From: DASQHW01 sp038238245
GTDB lineage: Bacteria; Actinomycetota; Acidimicrobiia; IMCC26256; PALSA-610
Reading direction: 5' to 3'
NCBI GenBank assembly: GCA_038238245.1
Contig: JBBRXX010000008.1
Coordinates: 80,306 to 144,305 of the forward strand
DNA length: 64,000 nt
A program made the position numbers and the translations under genes. This document shows positions 41,456-49,596 of this stretch, piece by piece. The notes under the pieces were generated by a model that worked only from the letters and a program-made list of their open reading frames with translations, did no database searches and was not told where the DNA came from. Numbering within the stretch: the first letter of the stretch is position 1; the number at the start of each line of letters is the position of its first letter.

Positions 41456-42343
41456 TCAGGTCGCGAGCTCGCCGCGCGCGAGCAGCTCGACCGGGTCTTG
41501 CATGCGCACCATGCCGAGATACCCGCCGCCGCGGGGAATGCTGTCGTGCAACGCGTAACCGAGGAGCTCTTGCGCACGGCGAGGAAGGGTGGCGGCGATT
41601 GCGGGCGGTATCGAAAGGTAGTTGTTCTCCTCGGTGCGCAACCAGCCGAGCGTGTAGCTCAAGTGCGCGCCGCGCCGCGGAATCGTCGTGGTGTTCGCGC
41701 CACCGGCATGGATCGTGCCGCCGGTATAGATGACGGCGGACCCGGCGGGCATCTCTGCGTATGCGATCTGTTCCGGTTCGGGCGCCGATCCAAGTATTTG
41801 CTCGGCAGGAGTCAGCACGCGGTCGGGCCAGCGGTGGCTCCCGGGCACGATGCGGGTCGCGCCGTTGTCGCGCGTGAAGTCGACGAGCGCGATGACCGAC
41901 GCGAGCTGTACCTCGGGATGGGGATGCCTCAGATCGCTCCACACTGCCTCGTCGCGATGCAACCATTGCTCGTCCGCACCCGGACCCCGTTGCAGGAGAT
42001 GCCCGAGGTTGAGCTGATAACGCGCGCACGACGGCAGCAGCACGCGGTCGCAGAGCGCGAGCAGGAGCGGATGACACATCACCTCGGTCGCGAACGTCCG
42101 GGAAATGCCGGGAACCCCTGTCACTTGCTTCGTGGTTGCGCCGTGAAACGCCTGCATGACCGGGTTGAAGAACTGTTCGTTCGGGTCAGCCGCCTCGATG
42201 GCATCGTGGAGCTCGGCGTTCACGCGGTCGACGACAGGGGAACCGAGCAGCCCTTCGACGATGGCGGCGCCGTCGCGTTCGAGCGCGCCGAAGATGGCGT
42301 CTGGTTCGGCGCTTGCCGGAAAGCGTTCGAGCATTGCGGCCAT
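41456..42343 (-). CDS. Phytanoyl-CoA dioxygenase (PhyH)-family protein
   Basis: A 295-residue Fe(II)/2-oxoglutarate-dependent oxygenase of the PhyH family. The iron ligands are His129 and Asp131 (QWLHRDEAVW) and His212 (GGTIHAGGANTT). The 2-oxoglutarate Arg/Ser segment is about RRGAHLSYTLGW. TRIVPGSHRWP is typical. PhyH proteins hydroxylate varied small molecules, from branched acyl-CoA to ectoine and antibiotics, so the substrate is open. The next gene upstream on the strand is the ABC permease (end 42438); the 94-base gap shows no site I recognise. Confidence 0.88.
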   Translation of the reverse strand: MAAMLERFPASAEPDAIFGALERDGAAIVEGLLGSPVVDRVNAELHDAIEAADPNEQFFNPVMQAFHGATTKQVTGVPGISRTFATEVMCHPLLLALCDRVLLPSCARYQLNLGHLLQRGPGADEQWLHRDEAVWSDLRHPHPEVQLASVIALVDFTRDNGATRIVPGSHRWPDRVLTPAEQILGSAPEPEQIAYAEMPAGSAVIYTGGTIHAGGANTTTIPRRGAHLSYTLGWLRTEENNYLSIPPAIAATLPRRAQELLGYALHDSIPRGGGYLGMVRMQDPVELLARGELAT

Positions 42344-42437
42344 CGTGAACGACCTTGGTGCGTTGGGAGTCGCGCCACTTTCCGACGCGCCGGAAGGTTA
42401 TGCCTTCAACAGCATGACGATCACCGGCGAGCACGTC

Positions 42438-43223
42438 TCAGGCCCAGGAGAGCTTCGCCTCCTCGACGCCGAATCGCATTGCCGCGATGACCGTGAACCC
42501 GGCGCTGAACGCGGCGAGGACAGCGATGGGAAGCGCGACGGAGGAGAGTCCGCCGCCGGCGATGATGACGCTGTTGAACCCGCGCATTGCCCAGTAGGTC
42601 GGTGTGGCGGGGGCGATGCGCTGCGCCCAGGTTGGCAGCAGGTAGAAGGGGGTGACCGCGCCGCCGATGCCCGCGAGCAGCATCGCGCCGAGGTTCGTTG
42701 CCGCGTTCAGTTGCAGGATCGATCGACACACTGCGAGGAGCATGAAGCCGAGCGCGACCTCCATGACGGCGAGCATCGCGGCGACGAGCAAGAACGCAGG
42801 CAATGAGCCTCGGATGTGGAGGTCGAAGAGCAACCCGCCGAGGCCGAGCATCACGGTGAGTTGCACGGCGAGGCTGAGAATGGGTGCGATGCTCTTGCCG
42901 AGCATCAGCTCCCACGTTTCGAGATGACTGGCGCGCAGGCGTTCCCACGTCGACCACGCGTGCTCGCGAAACACGGCGAAGCCGAGGTTCCCGACCAGAA
43001 AGCCGCTGAACAACACGGCCGCGCCCGGGACGACTTGGGCGGCGCCGTTCACCTCGTGGTTCGTGTAGCGGATGCTCATGGCGGCGCCGAACGCGCCTTT
43101 GGTGAAGGCCATGAACCCGAGCGGCATGATCGTGAAGATGAGGAGGAAGACCGGGTCGCGGCGCAGGATGCGCAGGTCGTGTCGCGCGATCGCCATGATG
43201 CGGCGAAGGCTTGATCCGTTCAC
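42438..43223 (-). CDS. ABC-2 type transporter permease
   Basis: A 261-residue integral membrane protein with six predicted segments. They include FLLIFTIMPLGFMAF, AAVLFSGFLVGNLGFAVF, ILSLAVQLTVMLGLGGLLF, FLLVAAMLAVMEVALGFMLLAV, LGAMLLAGIGGAVTPFYLLP and VALPIAVLAAFSAGFTVIA. The EHAWSTWERLRASHLETWELMLGK loop after TM2 is the conserved ABC-2 motif. It is the membrane half of an exporter with the ATPase encoded immediately upstream (ATGA overlap). The cargo (drug, lipid or polysaccharide) is unknown. Confidence 0.88.
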   Translation of the reverse strand: MNGSSLRRIMAIARHDLRILRRDPVFLLIFTIMPLGFMAFTKGAFGAAMSIRYTNHEVNGAAQVVPGAAVLFSGFLVGNLGFAVFREHAWSTWERLRASHLETWELMLGKSIAPILSLAVQLTVMLGLGGLLFDLHIRGSLPAFLLVAAMLAVMEVALGFMLLAVCRSILQLNAATNLGAMLLAGIGGAVTPFYLLPTWAQRIAPATPTYWAMRGFNSVIIAGGGLSSVALPIAVLAAFSAGFTVIAAMRFGVEEAKLSWA

Positions 43224-44176
43224 GACGCGGTCTCGCCCTCGTCGGTGGTTTCGTCGGCCGAGTAGCGGCGACCGGTCAGGGCCATGAACACGCTTTCCAG
43301 GCTGGGTCGCTTCACGTCGACGGAGACGACGCGGTCCGCGTCGTTGCCGAGCTGTCCGATGATGCCGGCCATCGCGATCCCCGGTTGTTCCGTCGTGAGA
43401 CGAAGGGTGGAGCCGTCGACTTCGATCTCGTGACCGCGGAGACGGGGCGCGTCGCCGTCGAAGGTGATTTCGAGACCGCCCGATCCGTGGGAGGCGATGA
43501 GATCTTCGAGCGAGCCGCGCGCCAAGAACCGGCCGCGGTCGAGGATCGCGACACTCGCGCCGAGCTCTTCGATCTCCGGGAGATAGTGCGTCGAGTAGAC
43601 GACCGCGGTGCCATCCCGTGCCGCGAGTGCGGTGACCGCCGCAAGGAGACGGGCTCGCGTGCTCACATCCACGCCGGTCGTCGGCTCATCCAACAAGAGC
43701 ACCCGCGGACGGTGCAGCAGGGCCATCGCGGTGTGCAGGCGCCGCTTCTCGCCTCCCGAAAGGTGACGCGCCAGGCGCGGAAGGAACTCAGTGAGCTCGA
43801 GCGTCTCGGCGACCTCCTCGACGCGCGCGTCTCGTTGCGGATTCCGGTAGCCGCAAAGATCGGCGAACAGGACGAGGTTCTCCCAGACGGTCACCGTCGG
43901 GTAGATCCCGGTCTCCTGGGCGGCCAGACCCACCTGGGCGCGGGCCGCGCGCCCGCCCGTTGCCATGTCGATACCGGCGACGCTCACGCGACCGGAGTCG
44001 GCGTTTCGCAGTCCCGCGACAATGGAGACGAGCGTCGTCTTGCCCGCACCGTTCGGCCCGAGCAGTCCACATACCTCACCGGGCTCGACGCGCAAGCTCA
44101 CGCCATCCAGCGCGACCCGGTCGCCATACCGTTTCACGACCGATTCGACTTCGAGCGCCGCCCTCGAATCTGGCAC
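43220..44176 (-). CDS. ABC-2 transporter ATP-binding protein
   Basis: A 318-residue ATPase. Walker A is GPNGAGKTT, the Q-loop is AAQETGIYP, the signature is LSGGEKRR and Walker B is VLLLDEPTTGVD, followed by the H-loop His of STHYLPEIEEL. The C-terminal ~70 residues form the small domain of CcmA/DrrA-type exporters. The GTG at 44176 is the best start; the frame extends upstream into the trmL leader. It overlaps the permease start by four bases and diverges from trmL across about 60 bases. Confidence 0.9.
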   Translation of the reverse strand: MPDSRAALEVESVVKRYGDRVALDGVSLRVEPGEVCGLLGPNGAGKTTLVSIVAGLRNADSGRVSVAGIDMATGGRAARAQVGLAAQETGIYPTVTVWENLVLFADLCGYRNPQRDARVEEVAETLELTEFLPRLARHLSGGEKRRLHTAMALLHRPRVLLLDEPTTGVDVSTRARLLAAVTALAARDGTAVVYSTHYLPEIEELGASVAILDRGRFLARGSLEDLIASHGSGGLEITFDGDAPRLRGHEIEVDGSTLRLTTEQPGIAMAGIIGQLGNDADRVVSVDVKRPSLESVFMALTGRRYSADETTDEGETAS

Positions 44177-44237
44177 GACACGGAGTCTCGTCGACTTTCC
44201 GGACGGTCGCGGAGCATTTCCTTGGCACAATGACGCG

Positions 44238-44747
44238 ATGCTCGAAGTCGTGCTGGTGGAGCCGCAGATCGCCACGAACACCGGCAACATCATCCGGCTG
44301 TGCGCGAACGCCGGCGCCCGGCTCCACCTCGTACGACCGCTCGGCTTCGCGCTCGACGACGCCGCGCTGCGCCGGGGTGGACTCGACTACCACGAGCTCA
44401 CGGAGACACAGATCTGGGACACCTGGGAAGACTGCCGGGCCGGGCTCGGTGGGGAGCGGCGCTGGTTTGCCACGACCTCGCGCGTTCCCTCTCGACGCTA
44501 CGACCACGTCGCCTACCGGTCAGGCGATGTCGTTGCGTTCGGGTGCGAAGCGGACGGGCTCGGCGAGGTGCTGCTCGCGGAGTTCGCGGCTGCACATCGG
44601 CTGCACATTCCGATGCGTCCGTCGAACCGCAGCCTGAATCTCGCGAATGCCGTGAGCATCGTTGCGTACGAAGCGTGGCGTCAGCACGACTTCGCAGGCG
44701 CGTCGACGGGAACGTTCCAGGAATCGCTGCGCGCCCGGCCAGGGTAA
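44238..44747 (+). CDS. trmL: tRNA (cytidine/uridine-2'-O-)-methyltransferase, TrmL-like
   Basis: A 169-residue SPOUT methyltransferase that methylates the 2'-O of the wobble base (position 34) of tRNA-Leu. The family motifs are present: LVEPQIATNTGNIIRLCANAG (motif 1), LHLVRPLGF, AFGCEADGLGE (motif 2, FGxExxGL), HIPM and SLNLANAVSIVAYEAWRQ (motif 3, the knot). The frame begins well upstream but ATG 44238 gives the family start. It diverges from the ABC ATPase gene and is followed by an unknown gene after about 50 bases. Confidence 0.92.
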   Translation: MLEVVLVEPQIATNTGNIIRLCANAGARLHLVRPLGFALDDAALRRGGLDYHELTETQIWDTWEDCRAGLGGERRWFATTSRVPSRRYDHVAYRSGDVVAFGCEADGLGEVLLAEFAAAHRLHIPMRPSNRSLNLANAVSIVAYEAWRQHDFAGASTGTFQESLRARPG

Positions 44748-44798
44748 AATCATTCGTCGGCGGGGTGCAGGTGTGTTCACCAAGGAGAACCTGGTCCA

Positions 44799-45278
44799 AT
44801 GGAGATTGTTCGCAATGACGATGGCTCGCTCGTCGTTCCCGTGCAGCAACAGCGCCAGCACGACGGCGATGACGACGCGTCGTCGGCACGTGCCGATGGC
44901 GCATCGAGCGAGACGCATGACGCGCCCACGACTCGCCTGCTCCATCCGGGTGAAGGCGGGTACGACGAGGCGCTGGCCGAGTGGGATGCCCAACAGAACC
45001 CCGATCGACCGCCGGTGGTCTCGACCGCACGCGGTCGAGAGGAAGCCATGACCCTCGTACATGCGGTGGCGACCTCGCCCGATCACGCCGTTGCGCCGGC
45101 GCTCGAGGCGCTCGCGGATCCGGAGGCCACCGGACAGGCGTTGCGCCACGTTCTTGTCGGTGGGGTGCACTCGGTCGAAGCGTTTGCCAACGAGGTCGCC
45201 GAGGCACAGGGCGGCGACCCGCTCGCGGCGCACGAGGCCACGAAGATCATCGGTGAGGTGCTCGCGGAGCTCGACTGA
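44799..45278 (+). CDS. Unknown actinobacterial protein
   Basis: I do not recognise this 159-residue protein. Residues 1-~50 are low-complexity, rich in Asp, Gln, Ala and Ser. Residues ~50-159 are probably an all-helical domain (GYDEALAEWDAQQNPDRPP, LEALADPEATGQALRHVLVGG, EATKIIGEVLAELD). No signal peptide, membrane segment or Cys is present. AAGGAG lies 11 bases before the ATG. It converges with the zinc-ribbon gene across a hairpin. The coding character is clear, the function is not. Confidence 0.7.
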   Translation: MEIVRNDDGSLVVPVQQQRQHDGDDDASSARADGASSETHDAPTTRLLHPGEGGYDEALAEWDAQQNPDRPPVVSTARGREEAMTLVHAVATSPDHAVAPALEALADPEATGQALRHVLVGGVHSVEAFANEVAEAQGGDPLAAHEATKIIGEVLAELD

Positions 45279-45283
45279 CGCCG

Positions 45284-45305
45284 CCGCACGCGGAACCGTG
45301 TGCGG
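45284..45305. terminator. Bidirectional terminator between convergent genes
   Basis: CCGCACGCGG and CCGTGTGCGG (45284-45293 and 45296-45305) pair over 10 bp with one G-T, and the innermost bases open to form the loop. It sits between the stop codons at 45278 (plus) and 45308 (minus). Confidence 0.75.
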
Positions 45306-45307
45306 TG

Positions 45308-45475
45308 TTAGAAGCGGGTCTCGGTGTCGATCGAGATGGACTGGCCCTCGGGAGCAACGCCGACCCGGCACGGTGGGCAGGTAGTGGGTGTCGACCCGTC
45401 CTTGAACTTGCCGGCCTTGAACATACGTTTGCATTCGTCGCACTCGACGAATGTCTCGCGTGGTCGTGAGGTCAC
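45308..45475 (-). CDS. Small zinc-ribbon protein (55 residues)
   Basis: A short gene easily missed by ORF calling. From GTG 45475 to TAA 45308 it encodes a 55-residue protein with two CxxC pairs, CDEC (residues 12-15) and CPPC (33-36), a rubredoxin/zinc-ribbon spacing, flanked by KRMFKAGKFKDGS and VAPEGQSISIDTETRF. Third-base usage is GC-rich and the Cys pattern is intact, which argues for a real gene. It may bind Zn or Fe and assist a larger protein. It diverges from the PP2C gene (start 45592) with about 115 bases between. Confidence 0.75.
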   Translation of the reverse strand: MTSRPRETFVECDECKRMFKAGKFKDGSTPTTCPPCRVGVAPEGQSISIDTETRF

Positions 45476-45591
45476 ACCCGCACTCTACTCACCAACGCGC
45501 CGTCCTCAGTCCGGGTCGCGGGAGGTGTGCCGGGCACTATCCTTCCGGACCGGATGTCCTCTCTCGGTGGCGGCGACGTGAGCGGTCCGGA

Positions 45592-47277
45592 GTGTTGAGG
45601 ACCACGTCCCTCGCGGTCGGCGACGCCGAGGATTATGCATCGGTCCCCGTCGAGGATCCGCCCCCGCGGCCCGGGTCACGGTCGGACGGCCGCGGTCGAT
45701 TGCTCCACTCGAGCGCAATCGTCGTCCTGGTCGTCGGCTTGGCCATCACCGCGGCGTTGTCTCTCGGGGCGCGTTCGGTCCACGACAACAACGAAGATCG
45801 CCTTCTGAATCAGCGGACGCGCGAGGTCGCCGCGGTGGTCGCTGCGGCACTTCCCAATATCCAGACGCCGCTTGGGTCCGCCGCGGTGCTGGCCAGTGCG
45901 ACGACGGGTCGTCAAACTGCCGCCGCTTTCCGCAGTTTGATGGAGCCTCTTGCCACCGCTCCCACGCGCCGGCCCTTTGTCTCCGCCTCGCTGTGGCCGG
46001 CGCAGTCGGCTGCCCCGCGTCCTCTCGTTGTCGTCGGCGAGCAGCCAGAGCTCGCGGCGGAACCGCCCGCGCAGATCGCGCGCGTGCTGAGCCGTGCCCT
46101 TGAGAAGAAGAGCCTCACGCTGTACAACCTGTTCGCGGCATCCGACCGCCGGCTGGGCTATGCCTTTGCAGGCGCCGCCCCGAACCCCAGGTACGTCGTC
46201 TACGCGGAGGCGTCGCTTCCGAAGGACCGGCGTGCGGCGGTCGACACCAACTCCGCCTTTGCCGACCTGGGGTACGCGCTGTATCTGGGAGCCGCGCCGG
46301 ACGAGTCGCAACTGCTGGCATCGAGCACCGGCGGCGCGCTCCTGCATGGCCGCCGAGCATCGGTGACCGTGCCGTTCGGCGACACGCAGCTCCTCGTCGT
46401 GATGACGCCCTACAAACAACTCGGCGGCTCGTTGCTCGCGCGCCTGCCGCGCACGTTGGCCGCTCTGGGATTGCTCCTCACCGCAGCGGCCGTGTGGATG
46501 ATCGAGCGCCTCACGCGCCGCCGCCGGCAGGCCGAAGCACTCGCCGAGGAAAACGGGCGGCTGTACGCGAACCAACGTTCCGTGGCGCAAACATTGCAGC
46601 ACAGCCTTCTCGCCGACGTGCTCCCCGAAGTCGCGGGGCTCGAGATCGCGGCGCGCTACATCGCAGGTGTCGAGGGCATCGACATCGGTGGCGACTGGTA
46701 CGACGTCATGCCTTTGGACGACTCCCGCGTGTTGGTCGTCGTCGGCGACGTCTCAGGCCGGGGCCTTCATGCCGCAACGATGATGGCATCCCTTCGTTAC
46801 TCGATGCGCGCGTACGCAGCACAACGCAGCGGCCCGGCCGAGATCCTCCGTGGACTCTCGAATCTGGTCAGCGTGCGCCGGGACGGTCATTTCGCGACCG
46901 TCCTCTGCGCGTTGATCGACGTGGCCGGCCGATCCATCACGTGTGCGAACGCGGGCCATCCGGAACCGCTGATCGTCGATGGACACGATGCGCGATTCAT
47001 CGAGACGACCATCGGTGTTCCGATCGGTGTCCGGCCGAACGCCCATTACGACGAAGTCACGACGACGCTGCCGCGGCGAGCCACGCTCTTCATGTATACG
47101 GATGGCTTGGTCGAACGGCGCGGCGAGGCGCTCGACGTCGGGCTCCAACGTCTCGCGGACGCGGCCATCACGAACCAGAGCTCCTTGGACGAGGTCCTGA
47201 GCGCCATGGTGGCGAGGACCATCCCGAACGGATCCGATGACGACGCCGCACTCATAGGAGTCAGATGGCAAAGCTAG
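45592..47277 (+). CDS. Membrane PP2C/SpoIIE-type phosphatase with extracellular sensor (RsbU-like)
   Basis: A 561-residue phosphatase. TM1 (SSAIVVLVVGLAITAALSLGA, about residues 40-60) and TM2 (LLARLPRTLAALGLLLTAAAVWMI, about 285-310) flank a ~220-residue extracellular region. A coiled coil follows (RRRRQAEALAEENGRLYANQ), then the SpoIIE catalytic domain with metal Asp positions in GGDWYDVMPLDD, VVGDVSGRGLHAA and YTDGLVERR. It would dephosphorylate the STAS protein encoded next (13-base overlap) when its sensor is stimulated. GTG 45592 or TTG 45595 may be the start. The frame is open further upstream with no support. Confidence 0.87.
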   Translation: MLRTTSLAVGDAEDYASVPVEDPPPRPGSRSDGRGRLLHSSAIVVLVVGLAITAALSLGARSVHDNNEDRLLNQRTREVAAVVAAALPNIQTPLGSAAVLASATTGRQTAAAFRSLMEPLATAPTRRPFVSASLWPAQSAAPRPLVVVGEQPELAAEPPAQIARVLSRALEKKSLTLYNLFAASDRRLGYAFAGAAPNPRYVVYAEASLPKDRRAAVDTNSAFADLGYALYLGAAPDESQLLASSTGGALLHGRRASVTVPFGDTQLLVVMTPYKQLGGSLLARLPRTLAALGLLLTAAAVWMIERLTRRRRQAEALAEENGRLYANQRSVAQTLQHSLLADVLPEVAGLEIAARYIAGVEGIDIGGDWYDVMPLDDSRVLVVVGDVSGRGLHAATMMASLRYSMRAYAAQRSGPAEILRGLSNLVSVRRDGHFATVLCALIDVAGRSITCANAGHPEPLIVDGHDARFIETTIGVPIGVRPNAHYDEVTTTLPRRATLFMYTDGLVERRGEALDVGLQRLADAAITNQSSLDEVLSAMVARTIPNGSDDDAALIGVRWQS

Positions 47278-47588
47278 ATGACGGGCCGTCCACGACCGTC
47301 GGGTCGTCGTTCGACGCATTTGGCGCACCATTGATCAGCCTTGCCGGCGAGCTCGATATTTCGAACGTCATGGCCGTCGAAGCCCAGGTCGACGCGATCG
47401 TCTCGTCGGGCCAGAAGGTCAGCTTCGATCTCTCCGCGCTGACGTTCATGGACAGCTCCGGCATCGCGATGCTGCTACGCGTCGCCGATCGTGCAGATGC
47501 TGTCGCGCTCCGCCGGCCGTCGGCCATCGTCAAACGACTGATCCGGGTCACCGGTTTGACCGAGGTGTTCGAGATCGTTGATGAGTGA
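47265..47588 (+). CDS. STAS-domain anti-anti-sigma factor (RsbV/SpoIIAA-like)
   Basis: A 107-residue STAS protein: APLISLAGELDISNVMAVEAQVD, VSFDLSALTFMDSSGIAMLL and the closing strand VTGLTEVFEIVDE. The phosphorylatable Ser lies in DSSG (residues 63-66). Unphosphorylated it binds the kinase/anti-sigma partner and frees the target. Its start lies inside the end of the PP2C gene and its stop overlaps the next gene by 8 bases, so all three are translated together. Confidence 0.93.
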   Translation: MAKLDDGPSTTVGSSFDAFGAPLISLAGELDISNVMAVEAQVDAIVSSGQKVSFDLSALTFMDSSGIAMLLRVADRADAVALRRPSAIVKRLIRVTGLTEVFEIVDE

Positions 47589-47994
47589 CGAACGACGCTT
47601 CGCGAACGCTCCTGCATCGGTGACGCAGGCGCGGCACTTCGCGATGACGGCGGTCGGAAGTGTTCCGAGCGAGGTCGCCGACGCGGTCGCCGTCATGGTG
47701 TCCGAGCTCGCGACCAACAGCATCCGGCACGCCGGGAGTCATTTCTCGGTGCGCGTGGACAGAGAAGGCGCGCGGATCCGCGTGGCGGTCGCCGATGCCG
47801 GCTCCGGGCAGCCCGCGCTTCGAACACCGCGCGCGCTCGAACCCACGGGCCGAGGCCTCCAGATCGTACGTGCGCTCGCGAGCGACTGGGGCGTCGCACC
47901 GCTGCCGGACGGTCGAGGCAAGATCGTCTGGTTCACGGTCGAGGTGCCGGAGCGCGAGTCGTCACGCGATACGGCGGAGGCAGCCGAACACTGA
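47581..47994 (+). CDS. HATPase anti-sigma/serine kinase (RsbW/SpoIIAB-like)
   Basis: A 137-residue GHKL-type ATPase. The N box is MVSELATNSIRHA, the G1 box is VADAGSG and the G2 box GRGLQIV, as in RsbW. It would phosphorylate the STAS partner and bind a sigma factor or other client. No cognate sigma-B-like gene is in the cluster. ATG 47581 is the likely start, overlapping the STAS stop; a TTG one codon upstream is an option. Confidence 0.92.
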   Translation: MSDERRFANAPASVTQARHFAMTAVGSVPSEVADAVAVMVSELATNSIRHAGSHFSVRVDREGARIRVAVADAGSGQPALRTPRALEPTGRGLQIVRALASDWGVAPLPDGRGKIVWFTVEVPERESSRDTAEAAEH

Positions 47995-48088
47995 CGTTGA
48001 TGACTGCTGCGCCCCCTCCTCGAGCTTCGCCCTTCCTCGAGCTCCGGCGTCTACCGCACGGCACGAGGACCTGGCACGCTGGTGATGC

Positions 48089-49033
48089 ATGCATGCGCCC
48101 TTCATCACGGTGCGGCCACCCAACCGCCAGCCCTTCACCCTGGTGCTCGATGACCGACTCGAGTTCGGCCGCGAAGGGGACGGCATCGTCGTCGTGGATC
48201 CCAGGGTGTCGCGTCGCCACGTCGCCCTCGAGCCTGCGTCCGATGGCACCGTCGTGGTCACTGATCTCGGCAGCGCGAACGGAACGACGCTCGACGGTCT
48301 CCCCGTGGTCGCAGCGACCGCCGCGCGCATCGGCTCCGTCGTCAGGATCGGTGACACGGATGTCGACATAGGTGCGCCGGGCCCGGAGCGGCGAAGCGTC
48401 ATTCGCACCGAGATCGTCGCGGGCTCGACCGGTGGGCAGTCGTCGATCGAAGCGGTGGCCGAGTCGATCGAGCACCTCGGCGCGGAGATACTCGGAGCAG
48501 GCGACGAGCCCGGCACACTCACCGTTGCGTTTACCGACATCCAGTCGTCGACGACGTTGGCAGTCGCCGTCGGCGATACGAAGTGGCTCGAGATCCTTCG
48601 GCAACATCACCAGCTGGTGAGCGCTCACGTACGCGCTCATCGTGGCCGAATTGTGAAGCACCAGGGCGACGGGTACATGTTGTGCTTTCGTAGCGCTCGC
48701 AGCGCCATCCTTGCTTCGATCGGGATCCAGCGTGACCTGACCCGCACCGAATGGAGCCCGCACGAAGCCGCGCTTCGGGTGCGGATGGGTTTGCACACCG
48801 GAGAGGTGCTTGTCGACGACGACGGTGATCTGTTCGGAAAACACGTCGTCGTGGCTGCTCGCATCGGTGCGATCGCCGAGGGGGGCGAGATCCTGGTCTC
48901 GTCGCTCGTGCGCCAGATCGCAGAGCCGCGTGGGGACATCACGTTCGTGAACCCGCGTGCCGTCGAGCTGCAGGGCATTGCCGACGCCGAGACGGTCTGG
49001 TCGGTCGACTGGCACGCGTTTACCCCCAGCTGA
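48089..49033 (+). CDS. FHA domain-class III nucleotide cyclase fusion
   Basis: A 314-residue protein. Residues ~5-95 form an FHA phosphothreonine-binding domain with the recognition residues FGREGDGIVVVDPRVSRRHVAL and DLGSANGTTLDG. Residues ~130-314 form a class III cyclase domain with the metal Asp in VAFTDIQSST and VKHQGDGYML, and VVVAARIGAIAEGGEILV near the catalytic Asn/Arg position, where a Val (VVVAARI) takes the Asn site. The cyclase may be weak or inactive. FHA would dock on a kinase such as the Ser/Thr kinase two genes on. It lies 94 bases downstream of the anti-sigma gene. Confidence 0.88.
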   Translation: MHAPFITVRPPNRQPFTLVLDDRLEFGREGDGIVVVDPRVSRRHVALEPASDGTVVVTDLGSANGTTLDGLPVVAATAARIGSVVRIGDTDVDIGAPGPERRSVIRTEIVAGSTGGQSSIEAVAESIEHLGAEILGAGDEPGTLTVAFTDIQSSTTLAVAVGDTKWLEILRQHHQLVSAHVRAHRGRIVKHQGDGYMLCFRSARSAILASIGIQRDLTRTEWSPHEAALRVRMGLHTGEVLVDDDGDLFGKHVVVAARIGAIAEGGEILVSSLVRQIAEPRGDITFVNPRAVELQGIADAETVWSVDWHAFTPS

Positions 49034-49076
49034 AGTTTCTCGCTTTTCGGGCAGTTTGCGTTGTAGCGTCGGAGAC

Positions 49077-49580
49077 ATGTGGGCCCGCCCCGGCGTACTT
49101 GGCCTCATCGCGGTGACGCTCGCACTCACGCTCATCGGCGCAGGGTGCGGGAGTGACAGCAACGGCTCGGCGACGTCCTCCACGACACTGACCACGACGA
49201 CCGCCAATGGCGCGCGCCAGAACGCGTGTCCGGTCGAGGGTTGCAAGATCACGATCACCAATGTGCAGCGTGCGGGTACCGAGCTGCGCATCATATGGAA
49301 CGCCAACTTCGCACCCGACTTCTCGAAGAACCATATACACGTGTACTGGGACAGGTACACGGCGGATCAGGTCAGTGACGACGCTGCCAAACGAGGCGTC
49401 AAGCAGGGTGAGTGGGTGCCGACTGACGACTATCCGGAGTACGTCACCGAAGGACCGGTGTCGACGAGCGACCGTGCACGAGGAGCCTCGAAAACCGTGT
49501 GCGTCACCGCAGGCGATCGCAACCACAATGTGATCGACTCCGCGATCGTTGACTGCCGCGACGTGTCCAGCCTTCTCTGA
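49077..49580 (+). CDS. Secreted lipoprotein of unknown function
   Basis: A 167-residue lipoprotein. The ATG at 49077 follows GGAG and starts a signal peptide ending with the lipobox LIGAGC (Cys about residue 24). A Thr/Ser-rich linker and a single domain follow (KITITNVQRAGTELRIIWNANF, FSKNHIHVYWD). I do not recognise the domain. The His-x-His of HIHVYWD and several acidic residues could be a metal or ligand site. It sits between the cyclase and kinase genes and could be the extracytoplasmic partner of the kinase locus. Confidence 0.75.
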   Translation: MWARPGVLGLIAVTLALTLIGAGCGSDSNGSATSSTTLTTTTANGARQNACPVEGCKITITNVQRAGTELRIIWNANFAPDFSKNHIHVYWDRYTADQVSDDAAKRGVKQGEWVPTDDYPEYVTEGPVSTSDRARGASKTVCVTAGDRNHNVIDSAIVDCRDVSSLL

Positions 49581-49596
49581 CCCCGCGTCGCAGCGC

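Noticed and set aside
40293..42077. 594-codon minus-strand frame across the CoA-transferase and PhyH genes
   Set aside because: It is antisense to the CoA-transferase and a wrong frame of PhyH; no domain is visible.
48017..48043. Direct repeat of TCCTCGAGCT
   Set aside because: Two copies 17 bases apart in a GC-rich gap may be chance; no matching site was found elsewhere in the window by eye.
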